Positions 27,173 to 35,954 of a DNA stretch of 64,000 nt are shown piece by piece (position 1 is the first letter of the stretch; each line of letters starts with the position of its first letter). The notes beneath the pieces were generated by a model. The model was not told the origin of the DNA. It saw only the letters and a program-made list of their open reading frames with translations, and searched no databases. The position numbers were made by a program, and so were the translations under genes. The stretch comes from an uncultured Luminiphilus sp. GTDB taxonomy: Bacteria; Pseudomonadota; Gammaproteobacteria; Pseudomonadales; Halieaceae. The DNA lies in the NCBI GenBank assembly GCA_938084055.1, contig CALKDK010000014.1:19352-83351 (forward strand). The letters are read 5' to 3'.

Positions 27173-29743
27173 ATGGCACAGCTACCCGAACATGCGCGCG
27201 TCATCATCGTTGGTCAGGGAGGCATCGTTGGTGCCTCGGTGGCCCATCATCTTGTCGCTGCGGGCTGGGACAATATTGTCGGTCTCGAGAAATCAGCAAT
27301 ACCCACGGATATCGGCTCCACGTCCCACGCCTCCGATTTTTGTTACATGACCTCCCACGACAAACTCAATGTTTTTACCAGTACGTACAGCCGGGAGTTC
27401 TACAAGTCCAGGGGGAATTTCATCGAGATAGGTGGCATGGAGGTGGCGCGTAAGGGTGACCATGCCCAAATGCAGGAGTTGCTGAGAAAGGTGGCCTCGG
27501 GCAAGGCTTTCGGTACCAATGCGCGCATGATTTCTGCTGCGGAGGCCAAAGAGCGGTTCCCGCTTCTCGAGGAAGACCTGATTGAAGGTGCCATGTGGGA
27601 TCCTGATGCCGGCCTTGTCACCCCGCGCTCACAGAAGGTGGCGGGTGATCTGGTCGACGAGGCCGTGGCGGCAGGCAAGCTCAAAGCATTTCCCTATACC
27701 CCTGCCCAGCGCATCCTTGTCGAAGACGGTCGCGCAGTCGGGGTGGAGACGGCCAAAGGGACCATCATGGCAGACTACGTGGTTTTGTGTGCCGGCATTT
27801 GGGGCTCACTGGTTTCTCACACCGCGAACGTAAAGCTGCCTCTGATGCCCGTAGAGCATCCGCTGCTATTCTTTGGACCCTGGGATGCCCTGGAAGGCAC
27901 AGGGAAGGATATTGTTTATCCACTGTTTCGTGATCAGGGCAACTCGGCTTATGTCAGGGATACCGGTGATCCGACCACGCCGGAGGGCGGTCTGTTGGAG
28001 TGGGGCTACTATGAGCCCTTCGAACCGCGCATTGTTGAGGCCACGGCCATCATGGAACCCGAGGATGCGCGCATGTCGCCCTCAATGAATGACTTGGCGC
28101 TGGACCAGGTGCTTGATGCTTATGAGCGTTCGGTGGAGCTGACACCTGTTTTGGCAGAACTGCCCTGGGAGGAACGCCGCTCCTTTAATGGTTTGCTCTC
28201 TGTGACCACCGATGGCGGTTCAGTGATTGGTGAATCCCCTGCAGTCAAAGGCCTTTGGCTTTGCGAGGCCGTTTGGGTTAAGGACGGTCCGGGAGCTGGC
28301 AAGCTTCTCGCAGACTGGATGACCGACGGACGCACCAGTATGGATCCGCACGGTGTCGACCCTGCGCGTCATTACCCGATTCAATTGACGGATGAATTCA
28401 TTCGTAACCGCAGCTATGAGATTGCCCAGAAGATTTACACCCCAGCGGTTCACCCCCGGGAACCCTATGCCTCCTCCCGGGTTCTGCGCACCAGCCCGTT
28501 CTATGAGCGCGAGGTGGCGTTGGGAGGGTACTTCATGGAAGTCGCAGGTTGGGAGCGCGCCCATGGCTACGCGGCCAATGAGGCGACGCTACTTGCGCAG
28601 TACCGGGACCGCGTGCCAGTGCGTGAAGCTGAATGGGACAACCGGCATTTCTGGGAGGTCTCCAACGCGGAGCATCTTGCATTGAGCGACAGTGTGGGCA
28701 TGATCAATCTGTCGCATTTTGCCATCTTCGATGTGGTCGGCCCTGATGCCGAAGCCCTCATGGAGTACTTGTCGGTGGCCAAGGTGGGTGGCAATACCGC
28801 CGTGGGCAAAGGGGTGTATACCCACTTCCTAGACCATGTCGGTGGGATCCATTCGGATCTCACTATCGTGCGTCTTGCGGAGGACGCCTACCGAGTAATT
28901 TGTGGTGGCGATACCGGCCACCGAGATTACGTCTGGATGCAGCGTATGCGCGATAAGCTGGGTTTGGTTCATGCCGAGTTCATCGATCAAAGCGAGCAAC
29001 TGGCGACTCTGGGTCTCTGGGGCCCGGAGGCCCGGGCGACCCTCCAGAGGTTGATGGATGACCCTGAGAGTGTCTCAACTGAGACCTTCCCCTATGCGAC
29101 GACCAAGGAGATCGATGTCTGCGGTGTCAAGGTGTGGGCGTTTCGCATCTCCTATGTCGGGGAACAGGGATGGGAACTTTATTTTCCCTTTGCCGACGGG
29201 CTCAAGCTTTGGGATGCCCTCGCGGACTTGGGTGTGAACCCCGTGGGCATTGAAACCTATGCCAACAGTCGTCGCCTGGAGAAAAGCTTACGATTACAAA
29301 ATGCCGATCTTGAAATCGACTATAACCTGTACGAAGCAGGCCTTGCCCGACCCAAAGTGAAGGCCAATGACTTCCACGGCAAGGAAGCGTACGTCGCCCA
29401 GCGGGCTTTACCCGAGCAGGCAGCCTACCTTTGCACTTTGGTTCTCGAGGACACCACGGATGATGCGGGCACGGTGCGCTATCCCGTGGGTCAATGGCCG
29501 CTGCTGGATGCTGATACCCTTGAGGTGGTCATCGACGCCCACGGTCGCCGCTCCTACACCACCAGCGTTGCTTACGGACCCTCACTCGGGCAGAACATCG
29601 CCATGGGCTACCTGCCGGCAGCCCGTGCCAAAGAGGGAGATGCGGTTGTGATGGAGTATTTCGGCAACTTCTTCCCTGCAAGAATTGTTGCGGTGGGTTA
29701 TGGTGCGCTGCTCGACCCTGATAATGAGCGGGTCAAGAGCTGA
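27173..29743 (+). CDS. FAD-dependent N-demethylating dehydrogenase with GcvT domain (sarcosine/dimethylglycine dehydrogenase-like)
   Basis: An 856-residue fusion. Residues about 7-370 form a DAO-type FAD domain (dinucleotide motif VGQGGIVG), about 430-720 a GcvT folate-binding domain (GGYFMEVAGWERAHGYA, later SYVGEQGWELYFP), and about 735-850 the GcvT C-terminal barrel. Enzymes of this build oxidise an N-methyl group and pass the formaldehyde unit to tetrahydrofolate as methylene-THF. Sarcosine, dimethylglycine or an N-methyl amino acid such as N-methylproline are all possible substrates. Being 180 bases after fdsD, it may share regulation with the folate/formate operon, which would consume its C1 product. 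Ribosome-binding site GAGGAA precedes the ATG. Confidence 0.85.
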   Translation: MAQLPEHARVIIVGQGGIVGASVAHHLVAAGWDNIVGLEKSAIPTDIGSTSHASDFCYMTSHDKLNVFTSTYSREFYKSRGNFIEIGGMEVARKGDHAQMQELLRKVASGKAFGTNARMISAAEAKERFPLLEEDLIEGAMWDPDAGLVTPRSQKVAGDLVDEAVAAGKLKAFPYTPAQRILVEDGRAVGVETAKGTIMADYVVLCAGIWGSLVSHTANVKLPLMPVEHPLLFFGPWDALEGTGKDIVYPLFRDQGNSAYVRDTGDPTTPEGGLLEWGYYEPFEPRIVEATAIMEPEDARMSPSMNDLALDQVLDAYERSVELTPVLAELPWEERRSFNGLLSVTTDGGSVIGESPAVKGLWLCEAVWVKDGPGAGKLLADWMTDGRTSMDPHGVDPARHYPIQLTDEFIRNRSYEIAQKIYTPAVHPREPYASSRVLRTSPFYEREVALGGYFMEVAGWERAHGYAANEATLLAQYRDRVPVREAEWDNRHFWEVSNAEHLALSDSVGMINLSHFAIFDVVGPDAEALMEYLSVAKVGGNTAVGKGVYTHFLDHVGGIHSDLTIVRLAEDAYRVICGGDTGHRDYVWMQRMRDKLGLVHAEFIDQSEQLATLGLWGPEARATLQRLMDDPESVSTETFPYATTKEIDVCGVKVWAFRISYVGEQGWELYFPFADGLKLWDALADLGVNPVGIETYANSRRLEKSLRLQNADLEIDYNLYEAGLARPKVKANDFHGKEAYVAQRALPEQAAYLCTLVLEDTTDDAGTVRYPVGQWPLLDADTLEVVIDAHGRRSYTTSVAYGPSLGQNIAMGYLPAARAKEGDAVVMEYFGNFFPARIVAVGYGALLDPDNERVKS

Positions 29744-29829
29744 TCAGCGGTTGGTGGCGGTCTGACTAGGAGGCGTCTTATTTCGCCGCATAGCCTGCCG
29801 CTTCCAACCTTGACGTTACCGTTGGCCGG

Positions 29830-30561
29830 TTGACACAATGGCACGAGAAGTTCCCACCGGATGTCAGCGACGCTGTGAAGGTCAGTAGAAACCAGATTAC
29901 ATTTACCGTACTCGTCATCGCGGCGACCGTCGGGGTGACGCTCGCGGTGTCCGGATACTGGATGCAGTGGCAGGCCCGCAGCGGTGGTTACGGGGGTTTC
30001 AGTGAGGCCCCGGCATTGATTGCACTACCAGAGCCTCGACCCCTCGCTAAATTTACCCTTGTGGACGACGCCAAGAATATTTTTGATTTTCAGGCCCTGG
30101 AGGCACGTTGGTCATTTGTCTTTTTCGGGTTCATGTACTGTCCGGATATTTGTCCCACCACGCTTCAGGATCTTAGCCAGGTCAAACGGGAAATCCTGGC
30201 CATGGGCATTCCCGACGAGGCTGTACAGTTTGTTTTCATATCCGTCGATCCCGCACGGGATAAAGGTGAGCAGATCAGCAAATACGTGGCGTATTTTGAC
30301 GCCGGCTTTTTGGGCGCAACGGGTTCAATTGGCCAGCTAAACAACCTGACGCGCCAGCTGGGAGCGCCCTTTATGGCGGGTGAGAATGCCGGGGATGACA
30401 TCTATGAAGTCGTTCATTCAAGCGCGGTGTACCTGATTGATCCAAGGCAGCGCTATGCCGGCCTGATCAGTTCACCTTTTGTTGCCTCGGATGTTGCGGA
30501 GGAATTTGCGGAGCTGTATCGGGCCGCCAAGGATGGCAGCCCGGAAGATCAATCAGGCTGA
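29830..30561 (+). CDS. SCO1/SenC family copper chaperone for cytochrome oxidase
   Basis: A membrane-anchored thioredoxin-fold protein of about 243 residues. The N-terminal helix is TVLVIAATVGVTLAVSGYW. Copper ligands are the CxxxC pair in MYCPDICPTT and the later His in EVVHSSAVYLID. It delivers copper to the CuA site of cytochrome oxidase subunit II in the periplasm. No ATG fits: TTG at 29830 is the longest start, with GTG at 29875 as a shorter option. It faces the oxidase operon, with five bases between the two stop codons. Confidence 0.88.
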   Translation: MTQWHEKFPPDVSDAVKVSRNQITFTVLVIAATVGVTLAVSGYWMQWQARSGGYGGFSEAPALIALPEPRPLAKFTLVDDAKNIFDFQALEARWSFVFFGFMYCPDICPTTLQDLSQVKREILAMGIPDEAVQFVFISVDPARDKGEQISKYVAYFDAGFLGATGSIGQLNNLTRQLGAPFMAGENAGDDIYEVVHSSAVYLIDPRQRYAGLISSPFVASDVAEEFAELYRAAKDGSPEDQSG

Positions 30562-30565
30562 CCGC

Positions 30566-30724
30566 TCAGCCGTTCTTTTCCGCATGCACACCATCAACCC
30601 GCTCAGGTACGGTTTTGTTGTGGTCAACCAGCACAAATGCAAACACGTACATCAGGACTGTTAACAGCAACAGGATGGTGGCGTGGGGAATATAGTTAGT
30701 GCTCGAGTCTTTCTGACCGCCCAT
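30566..30724 (-). CDS. Small single-helix membrane protein at the end of the oxidase operon
   Basis: A 52-residue frame read directly from the minus strand (ATG at 30724, TGA at 30568-30566). It is not in the usual size range for automatic calling. It has a polar N-terminus, one helix (ILLLLTVLMYVFAFVLV) and a charged tail rich in His, Lys and Glu. It lies 47 bases after the subunit IV gene on the same strand, and its stop is five bases from the convergent SCO stop, so it fills the space exactly. I infer a small oxidase subunit or assembly factor. I do not recognise a named family. Confidence 0.55.
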   Translation of the reverse strand: MGGQKDSSTNYIPHATILLLLTVLMYVFAFVLVDHNKTVPERVDGVHAEKNG

Positions 30725-30771
30725 TGTTTCCTACCTACTTTTCCAGTGACAAATAATGGTTCCAACCCGCA

Positions 30772-31161
30772 TCAATGTGCTGGCGGGGGCGCTGGGCCTG
30801 TTTGCACCAGTTCCTGCAGGAAGTAGATGGCCCGGTTAAAGAACGTCCAGTCTGCCTCCAGGGATCCGATGGCGACGAACGTGAGCAAGAGCAGCGGCGG
30901 CAGCAGTATGAAATACACCATGGCCAACCGTTCCCAAACCATATGCATGAACACTGCAATGATCAAGCCAGCCTTCAGAACCATGAACAGGAGAATCAGG
31001 AACCAGCGCATATAACCCTGGATCTGGTAATAGTCCACGGCGTAGGACATGGCACTCAGTACGAACAGCAAAATCCATATCTTGAAGTACACCCCAAGCG
31101 GATGCTGGATGGCCTCTTCTTCCTTTACAACAGGCTCGTGCCCATCAGCTACGTGTTCCAT
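30772..31161 (-). CDS. Cytochrome c oxidase subunit IV (prokaryotic type)
   Basis: A 129-residue protein with three hydrophobic helices: IWILLFVLSAMSYAVDYY, LILLFMVLKAGLIIAVFMHM and VYFILLPPLLLLTFVAIG. The helix-two pattern F-M-H-M with a preceding Lys is characteristic of the CtaF/CyoD-type subunit IV family. The N-terminus is acidic and the C-terminus ends in a short Pro/Ala stretch. The gene follows subunit III by nine bases. It probably stabilises the oxidase complex in the inner membrane. Confidence 0.82.
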   Translation of the reverse strand: MEHVADGHEPVVKEEEAIQHPLGVYFKIWILLFVLSAMSYAVDYYQIQGYMRWFLILLFMVLKAGLIIAVFMHMVWERLAMVYFILLPPLLLLTFVAIGSLEADWTFFNRAIYFLQELVQTGPAPPPAH

Positions 31162-31170
31162 GACTACTCC

Positions 31171-31890
31171 CTACCAAAGATAGAAAAATGCAAAGATAAA
31201 GACCCAGACGAGATCAACGAAGTGCCAGTACAGGCCCATAATCTCAATCTCCTCGTAATTTCCGCCCCGTTTCGTAAACCACCCGGGTTGCCGGTCGTCG
31301 AGATGCCCTTTGGACACCTTGTAGGCCATGATGAACAAGAAGATCACCCCAATGGTGACGTGGGTACCGTGGAACCCGGTCACCATGAAGAATACCGATC
31401 CAAACTGGGCCGCTCCCATGGGATTGGCCCATGGTCGAACGCCTTCATCAATGATCAGTTTGCTCCACTCGAATACCTGCATGCCAACGAACGTGGCACC
31501 CAGTACGGCGGTGGCAATCAGCAGCCAGAAGGTCTTTCTTTTATCCTTGCGGTAGCCGAAATTTACCGCCAGGGCCATCGTGCCACTGCTGGTAATGAGG
31601 ACGAAGGTCATAATGGCGATGAGAATAAGTGGAATCGGGGCGCCGCCAAAACTCAGCGCAAATACCTCACTGGAATTGGGCCAGGGGTCCAGGGTGGACA
31701 TCCTGACGGTCATATACGACGCGAGGAAACAACCAAAGATGAAGGTGTCACTTACGAGAAAGATCCACATCATGGCCTTTCCCCAGGGTACGCCTTTGAA
31801 GGCGCGCTGGTCAGACGACCAGTCTTCAATGACACCCTCCAGACCAGGTTTCAGTTCCAGTGAATCGGACGCTACATTCTGTGCAGACAT
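31171..31890 (-). CDS. ctaE: Cytochrome c oxidase subunit III
   Basis: A 239-residue heme-copper oxidase subunit III. It has an N-terminal segment before TM1 (GKAMMWIFLVSDTFIFGCFLA), the family motif GFHGTHVTIGVIFLF, and a C-terminal YWHFVDLVWVFIF helix. It carries no cofactor and supports proton uptake and stability of subunit I. A second subunit III-like gene sits directly upstream. I regard this one as the canonical subunit because its HFVDLVW end matches aa3-type oxidases best. Confidence 0.9.
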   Translation of the reverse strand: MSAQNVASDSLELKPGLEGVIEDWSSDQRAFKGVPWGKAMMWIFLVSDTFIFGCFLASYMTVRMSTLDPWPNSSEVFALSFGGAPIPLILIAIMTFVLITSSGTMALAVNFGYRKDKRKTFWLLIATAVLGATFVGMQVFEWSKLIIDEGVRPWANPMGAAQFGSVFFMVTGFHGTHVTIGVIFLFIMAYKVSKGHLDDRQPGWFTKRGGNYEEIEIMGLYWHFVDLVWVFIFAFFYLW

Positions 31891-31905
31891 GACTGGTCTC
31901 CCTTA

Positions 31906-32565
31906 CTAAATTACACCGCAGATCCGCAGGAGGATCTCAAAATTATTACCGCTGAATAGCAGGCCGAATACCAGCAGCCAGACGCCGAGCAAGTAGTGCC
32001 AGTACAGGGCGCAGTTGGAAATATTGGCCTCCATTTTATGGGTATCCCCGGGCTGGAACGCTCTTTTGGTAGCGCGAACCAGAGCCAGCATGCCACCGGC
32101 CATATGCAGGCCGTGGACACCTGTGATCATGAAAAAGAAACCGACGGATGGGTTGCTGAAATCTCCCAGCACCAGGGTCGTCAATTGCTGCCAGGCGGTC
32201 CACTGACCCACCAGAAAGAGGACGGTCAGGATACCGGCAGCAACAAGCCCATTTCTCACCCAAAGTATCCGCCCCGCACGGGCGCCCATCAATGCAAACT
32301 GCAGACAGAGGCTGCTCAGCAGTAACACGCCCGTATTTGCCCAAAGCAGATTAATTTGTGGGGTAGGGCGCCAGTCCTGGTACAACATCCGACCGCCGTA
32401 AGCGACGATCATCAACAGGAAAAACACGCTGACCACGCTCAGTAACATTTTTAACGCGGAGCGTCGGGATTTCAGTGCAATTTCTGCCCCGGAGAGGGCC
32501 GGTGCTACCGGGCCGGTATCCGCAATCCAGGGGGTTTCGGAAAAAATTCCTGTGCCAGTGCTCAT
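31906..32565 (-). CDS. Second cytochrome c oxidase subunit III-like protein
   Basis: A 219-residue protein, also of the subunit III family. It shows the motif GVHGLHMAGGMLALV (compare GFHGTHVTIG in the neighbouring gene) and the C-terminal YWHYLLGVWLLVFGLLF. About five helices can be counted. The two subunit III genes are 15 bases apart and clearly diverged, so this is an old pair rather than a recent duplication. Whether both enter one complex or alternate is open. It starts 10 bases after the subunit I gene. Confidence 0.82.
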   Translation of the reverse strand: MSTGTGIFSETPWIADTGPVAPALSGAEIALKSRRSALKMLLSVVSVFFLLMIVAYGGRMLYQDWRPTPQINLLWANTGVLLLSSLCLQFALMGARAGRILWVRNGLVAAGILTVLFLVGQWTAWQQLTTLVLGDFSNPSVGFFFMITGVHGLHMAGGMLALVRATKRAFQPGDTHKMEANISNCALYWHYLLGVWLLVFGLLFSGNNFEILLRICGVI

Positions 32566-32575
32566 ATCTCTCTCC

Positions 32576-34336
32576 TCAGGCCGTTACAGAGCGCGGTGGG
32601 ACGTTCTGAGGAATGAAATCCTCCTCGTGCCCGGGCACGCTGTAGTCATAGGCCCATCGATACACGCAGGGCAGTTCCTTGCCAAAGTTGCCATGCTCCG
32701 GTGGCGTGTGCTCGGTCTGCCACTCCAGCGTCGTGGCATTCCATGGGTTCCCCGGAGCTTTCTCGCCCTTGAAAGCACTCCAGATCAGATTCCAGAGAAA
32801 CACCAGTTGGGCAAAGCCAACGACGAGGGCCGCAATCGTGATGCTGGCATTCACCGCATGGGCCGATTCTGGCAGGAAGGTGGTACCGGTAATTTCAAAA
32901 TACCGTCGTGGAACGCCCATGATTCCCAGGTAGTGCATGGGCAGGAATACGAGGTAGGACCCGACGAAAGTGGTCCAGAAATGGAACTTGGCCATACCTT
33001 CGTGATACCAGCGACCGGAGATCTTGGGGTACCAGTGATAAATCGCGCCGCAGACCACCATGACCGGCGCAACAGCCATAACCATGTGGAAGTGGGCGAC
33101 GACAAAGAGCGTATCGGACAGGGGCATGCTGACCGTTGAGTTGCCAAGGAACAATCCTGTCATGCCACCATTGACGAAGAACAGTAAAAAAGCGATCGAG
33201 AAAAGCATCGGTGTTGTCAGGTGGATGTTGCCCTGCCACAGCGTCAGTACCCAGTTGTACACCTTAAGGGCTGTGGGAATTGCAATGATCAGCGTTGTTG
33301 TTGCGAAGAAGAAGCCAAAGTAAGGGTTCATTCCGCTGACATACATATGGTGAGCCCAGACCACAAAGCTCAGCGCGCCGATAATCACAATAGCCCAGAC
33401 CATCATTCGATAGCCGAAAATGTTCTTTCGGGCATGCACGCTGATCAGATCGGATACGATACCGAAGGCGGGCAGCGCCACGATGTACACCTCAGGATGT
33501 CCAAAGAACCAAAACAAATGTTGGAACAGCAGAGGGTTACCACCCACATGCTCAGCCTCACTACCCATCGATACGATGGCAGGCATGAAAAAGCTGGTAC
33601 CCAGCAGGACATCCAGCGCCATCATAATGGCGCTGACAAACAGGGCCGGGAAGGCAAAAAGGGCGAGTACGGTGGCCGTAAAGATACCCCATATGGTGAG
33701 GGGCATTCTCATCAGGGTCATACCCCGCGTGCGTGCCTGCAGGATTGTCACTACGTAGTTCAATCCGCCCATGGTGAAGCCGATAATGAAGACAGCCAGA
33801 GACGCCAGCATAAGCAGGATGCCGGCCTCTGATCCGGGTGTTCCCGGCAGGATGGCCTGGGGCGGATACAAGGTCCAACCGGCGCCTGTGGAGCCGCCAC
33901 CGACAAAAAAGCTGGCCGCTAACAGCAGCACCGCTGTGAAATAGACCCAGAAGCTGATCATGTTCAGCCAGGGAAAGACCATATCCCGGGCGCCCACCAT
34001 GAGTGGTATGAGATAGTTACCAAAGCCACCCAGAAACAGCGCCGTGAGCAGGTAAACCACCATGATCATGCCGTGCATGGTGACGGCCTGCAGGTAGTAG
34101 GCGGGATCTATGAAGGTAAAGGTATTGGGCCATGCGAGTTGCAGGCGCATGAACCAGGACAGCACGAGCGCAACAAGCCCAATGGCCAGTGCAGTTGCCG
34201 CGTACTGAATTGCAATAACCTTTGCATCCTGGCAGAAAACGTATTTACCCAGCCAGGTTTTGGGATGGTAAAGCTCCATCTCCCCAACCTCGGCTGGCCG
34301 TACAAAAATGCTCTCATCGTGTGCAGTGTATTCCAT
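32576..34336 (-). CDS. ctaD: Cytochrome c oxidase subunit I
   Basis: A 586-residue heme-copper oxidase subunit I with 12 helices and a long C-terminal extension. The CuB/tyrosine motif is LFWFFGHPEVYIVALPAFG, the CuB His pair AHHMYVSGM, and the heme a/a3 ligands lie in ADTLFVVAHFHMVM; MHGMIMVVYLLTALF holds the low-spin heme His. It reduces O2 to water and pumps protons. With a CuA subunit II that carries cytochrome c domains, the enzyme would be caa3-like. It is preceded by the subunit II gene after 43 bases. Confidence 0.95.
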   Translation of the reverse strand: MEYTAHDESIFVRPAEVGEMELYHPKTWLGKYVFCQDAKVIAIQYAATALAIGLVALVLSWFMRLQLAWPNTFTFIDPAYYLQAVTMHGMIMVVYLLTALFLGGFGNYLIPLMVGARDMVFPWLNMISFWVYFTAVLLLAASFFVGGGSTGAGWTLYPPQAILPGTPGSEAGILLMLASLAVFIIGFTMGGLNYVVTILQARTRGMTLMRMPLTIWGIFTATVLALFAFPALFVSAIMMALDVLLGTSFFMPAIVSMGSEAEHVGGNPLLFQHLFWFFGHPEVYIVALPAFGIVSDLISVHARKNIFGYRMMVWAIVIIGALSFVVWAHHMYVSGMNPYFGFFFATTTLIIAIPTALKVYNWVLTLWQGNIHLTTPMLFSIAFLLFFVNGGMTGLFLGNSTVSMPLSDTLFVVAHFHMVMAVAPVMVVCGAIYHWYPKISGRWYHEGMAKFHFWTTFVGSYLVFLPMHYLGIMGVPRRYFEITGTTFLPESAHAVNASITIAALVVGFAQLVFLWNLIWSAFKGEKAPGNPWNATTLEWQTEHTPPEHGNFGKELPCVYRWAYDYSVPGHEEDFIPQNVPPRSVTA

Positions 34337-34379
34337 GATTATCTCTCGGTTTTGTCTGCTGTGTTGGCTGTGCCGTGGG

Positions 34380-35747
34380 TTACAGGGTATTGATGTAGGC
34401 GACCATGTCGGTCACGGCTTCATCGTCTACCAGGGTATTTGAAAGAAGCCCCATCTGTAGCCCGTAAAGGTCGTCACTGTGCCGGCCGCGGATGCCCGCC
34501 CGGAACTTCTGTAACTGTTCAGCCATGTACCAATCATCCAGATCAGTCAGTGCCGGCGCATTGACCGTCCAGACACCGCGACCATCACCACCGTGGCATT
34601 GAGCGCAGGTGGACTGGTAGAGGGCGGCGGAGTTGGCCGGATCTCCAGCGATGGTGTCGGTCAGTTCGGCGCCGGGCAGGGTATTGATGTAGGCGACTAC
34701 GTTTTCAATGGCGCTGGCATCAGCCAACGTCATGGCCATGGGTGCCATGGTCTGGCCCCACACATCGTCTTCATGGGTACCCCTGACACCCCGTTTAAAG
34801 TGGCGCAGCTGGCGCTTCATGTACTCGGAATCCATCCCGGCAAGGCGGGGTGCGTGCATTGCCGCATTACCCTCGGCATTCGCGCCGTGACACGAGCCGC
34901 ATACTGCATAGGCAGCCTGACCGGCAACCAGATCCGACGATAATGCGGTCTGGGTTTCGGCAAATGTGGGTTGATCTGCCACCCAACGGGTGTAGGTTTC
35001 GGTATCTTCAACGACGACTCGGCCGCGCATGGCGTAGTGACCCACACCGCAGAGCTCCTCGCACAACAGGTCATAACTTCCAACTTTATTGGGCTCAGCC
35101 CAGATGTAGGAAACCTGCCCGGGAACAAAGTCCATTTTCACCCTGAATTGGGGCACAGTGAAGTTGTGAAGGACATCGGTAGATCGCAACAGGAACGTCA
35201 CCGGTTGATCCACTTCCAGGTGCAGTACCGGGTCGTACACGATGACATCGTCTTTTCCAAACGGGTCTGTGGGATCGATTCCCAGGGGATTGTCTGCGCT
35301 GGTATGGCTGACATCCACCGCACCCAGCTTGCCATCGTCGCCTGGAAGCCGGTAGGACCAATTCCATTGCCGCGCCAGAACTTCAACTTCCAGCGCATCG
35401 TCGGGTGGCGTGACAACGTCTGCCCATATAAAGAGGCCGGGTGCCAGCATGGCAGCCACGCCGACCGTGGTCAGGCCCGTCAGCCAACTCTCCATTTTTA
35501 CACTCTCGGGTTCGTACTCGGCCCGGCGCCCTTCCTTGTTCCGAAATTTGATCACGCAGTAGGCGATAAACCCGTTGACCGCGACGAAACCAATGCCGGT
35601 AACGATAAAAGTGAGTGTCACCGTATCATCCATTGCGCTCCAATTGGATGCGATGGGTGTGAAATACCAGGGACTCAAAAAGTGAAACAGGACCGTCCCG
35701 AAAACCAGGACGAGCAGAACAATTGCAAATACCATAAACAACCTCAT
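34380..35747 (-). CDS. ctaC: Cytochrome c oxidase subunit II fused to two cytochrome c domains
   Basis: A protein of about 455 residues. Two N-terminal helices (LFMVFAIVLLVLVFGTVLF and VTLTFIVTGIGFVAVNGFI) are followed by the cupredoxin domain with the CuA set CEELCGVGHYAM. Two class I cytochrome c domains follow, with heme motifs CGSCHGAN and CAQCHGGD. This makes a caa3-type subunit II with a diheme tail that could accept electrons directly from the bc1 complex or from periplasmic donors. I start at the ATG at 35747; a TTG-started extension to 35810 would place a Cys-rich stretch before the first helix, which is implausible. Confidence 0.9.
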   Translation of the reverse strand: MRLFMVFAIVLLVLVFGTVLFHFLSPWYFTPIASNWSAMDDTVTLTFIVTGIGFVAVNGFIAYCVIKFRNKEGRRAEYEPESVKMESWLTGLTTVGVAAMLAPGLFIWADVVTPPDDALEVEVLARQWNWSYRLPGDDGKLGAVDVSHTSADNPLGIDPTDPFGKDDVIVYDPVLHLEVDQPVTFLLRSTDVLHNFTVPQFRVKMDFVPGQVSYIWAEPNKVGSYDLLCEELCGVGHYAMRGRVVVEDTETYTRWVADQPTFAETQTALSSDLVAGQAAYAVCGSCHGANAEGNAAMHAPRLAGMDSEYMKRQLRHFKRGVRGTHEDDVWGQTMAPMAMTLADASAIENVVAYINTLPGAELTDTIAGDPANSAALYQSTCAQCHGGDGRGVWTVNAPALTDLDDWYMAEQLQKFRAGIRGRHSDDLYGLQMGLLSNTLVDDEAVTDMVAYINTL

Positions 35748-35750
35748 GTA

Positions 35751-35774
35751 CGCTGTGTACAAGGTACACCAGCG
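35751..35774. promoter_or_regulatory. Inverted repeat at the start of the oxidase operon
   Basis: GTGTAC-AAG-GTACAC is a perfect palindrome at 35755-35769, and its arms extend as CGCTG/CAGCG with one extra base. It ends about four bases from the subunit II ATG at 35747, so it could be an operator or an mRNA hairpin that hides the ribosome-binding site. No clear Shine-Dalgarno is seen next to that ATG. Confidence 0.4.
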
Positions 35775-35954
35775 TCCCCCAATGCGCGGTCGCCCGTGAC
35801 AGGACCCCAATTACAACACTGTCCGTAGCTTAGGTAACCGCTTCCCCCATATAAGACATCCGTTACTCTGGACGTCGTTTTGCGTTTTTACTGCATTTAT
35901 CGTTTACGACAACGATCTCGTTATCGGGCGGCTACTGCCGACCGCATTTATCTG

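Noticed and set aside
30775..31863. Long plus-strand frame opposite oxidase subunits III and IV
   Set aside because: The minus strand codes clear oxidase subunits; the opposite frame has a His/Gly/Glu-rich shadow composition.
34971..35828. Long plus-strand frame opposite oxidase subunit II
   Set aside because: Shadow of the CuA/cytochrome c gene.
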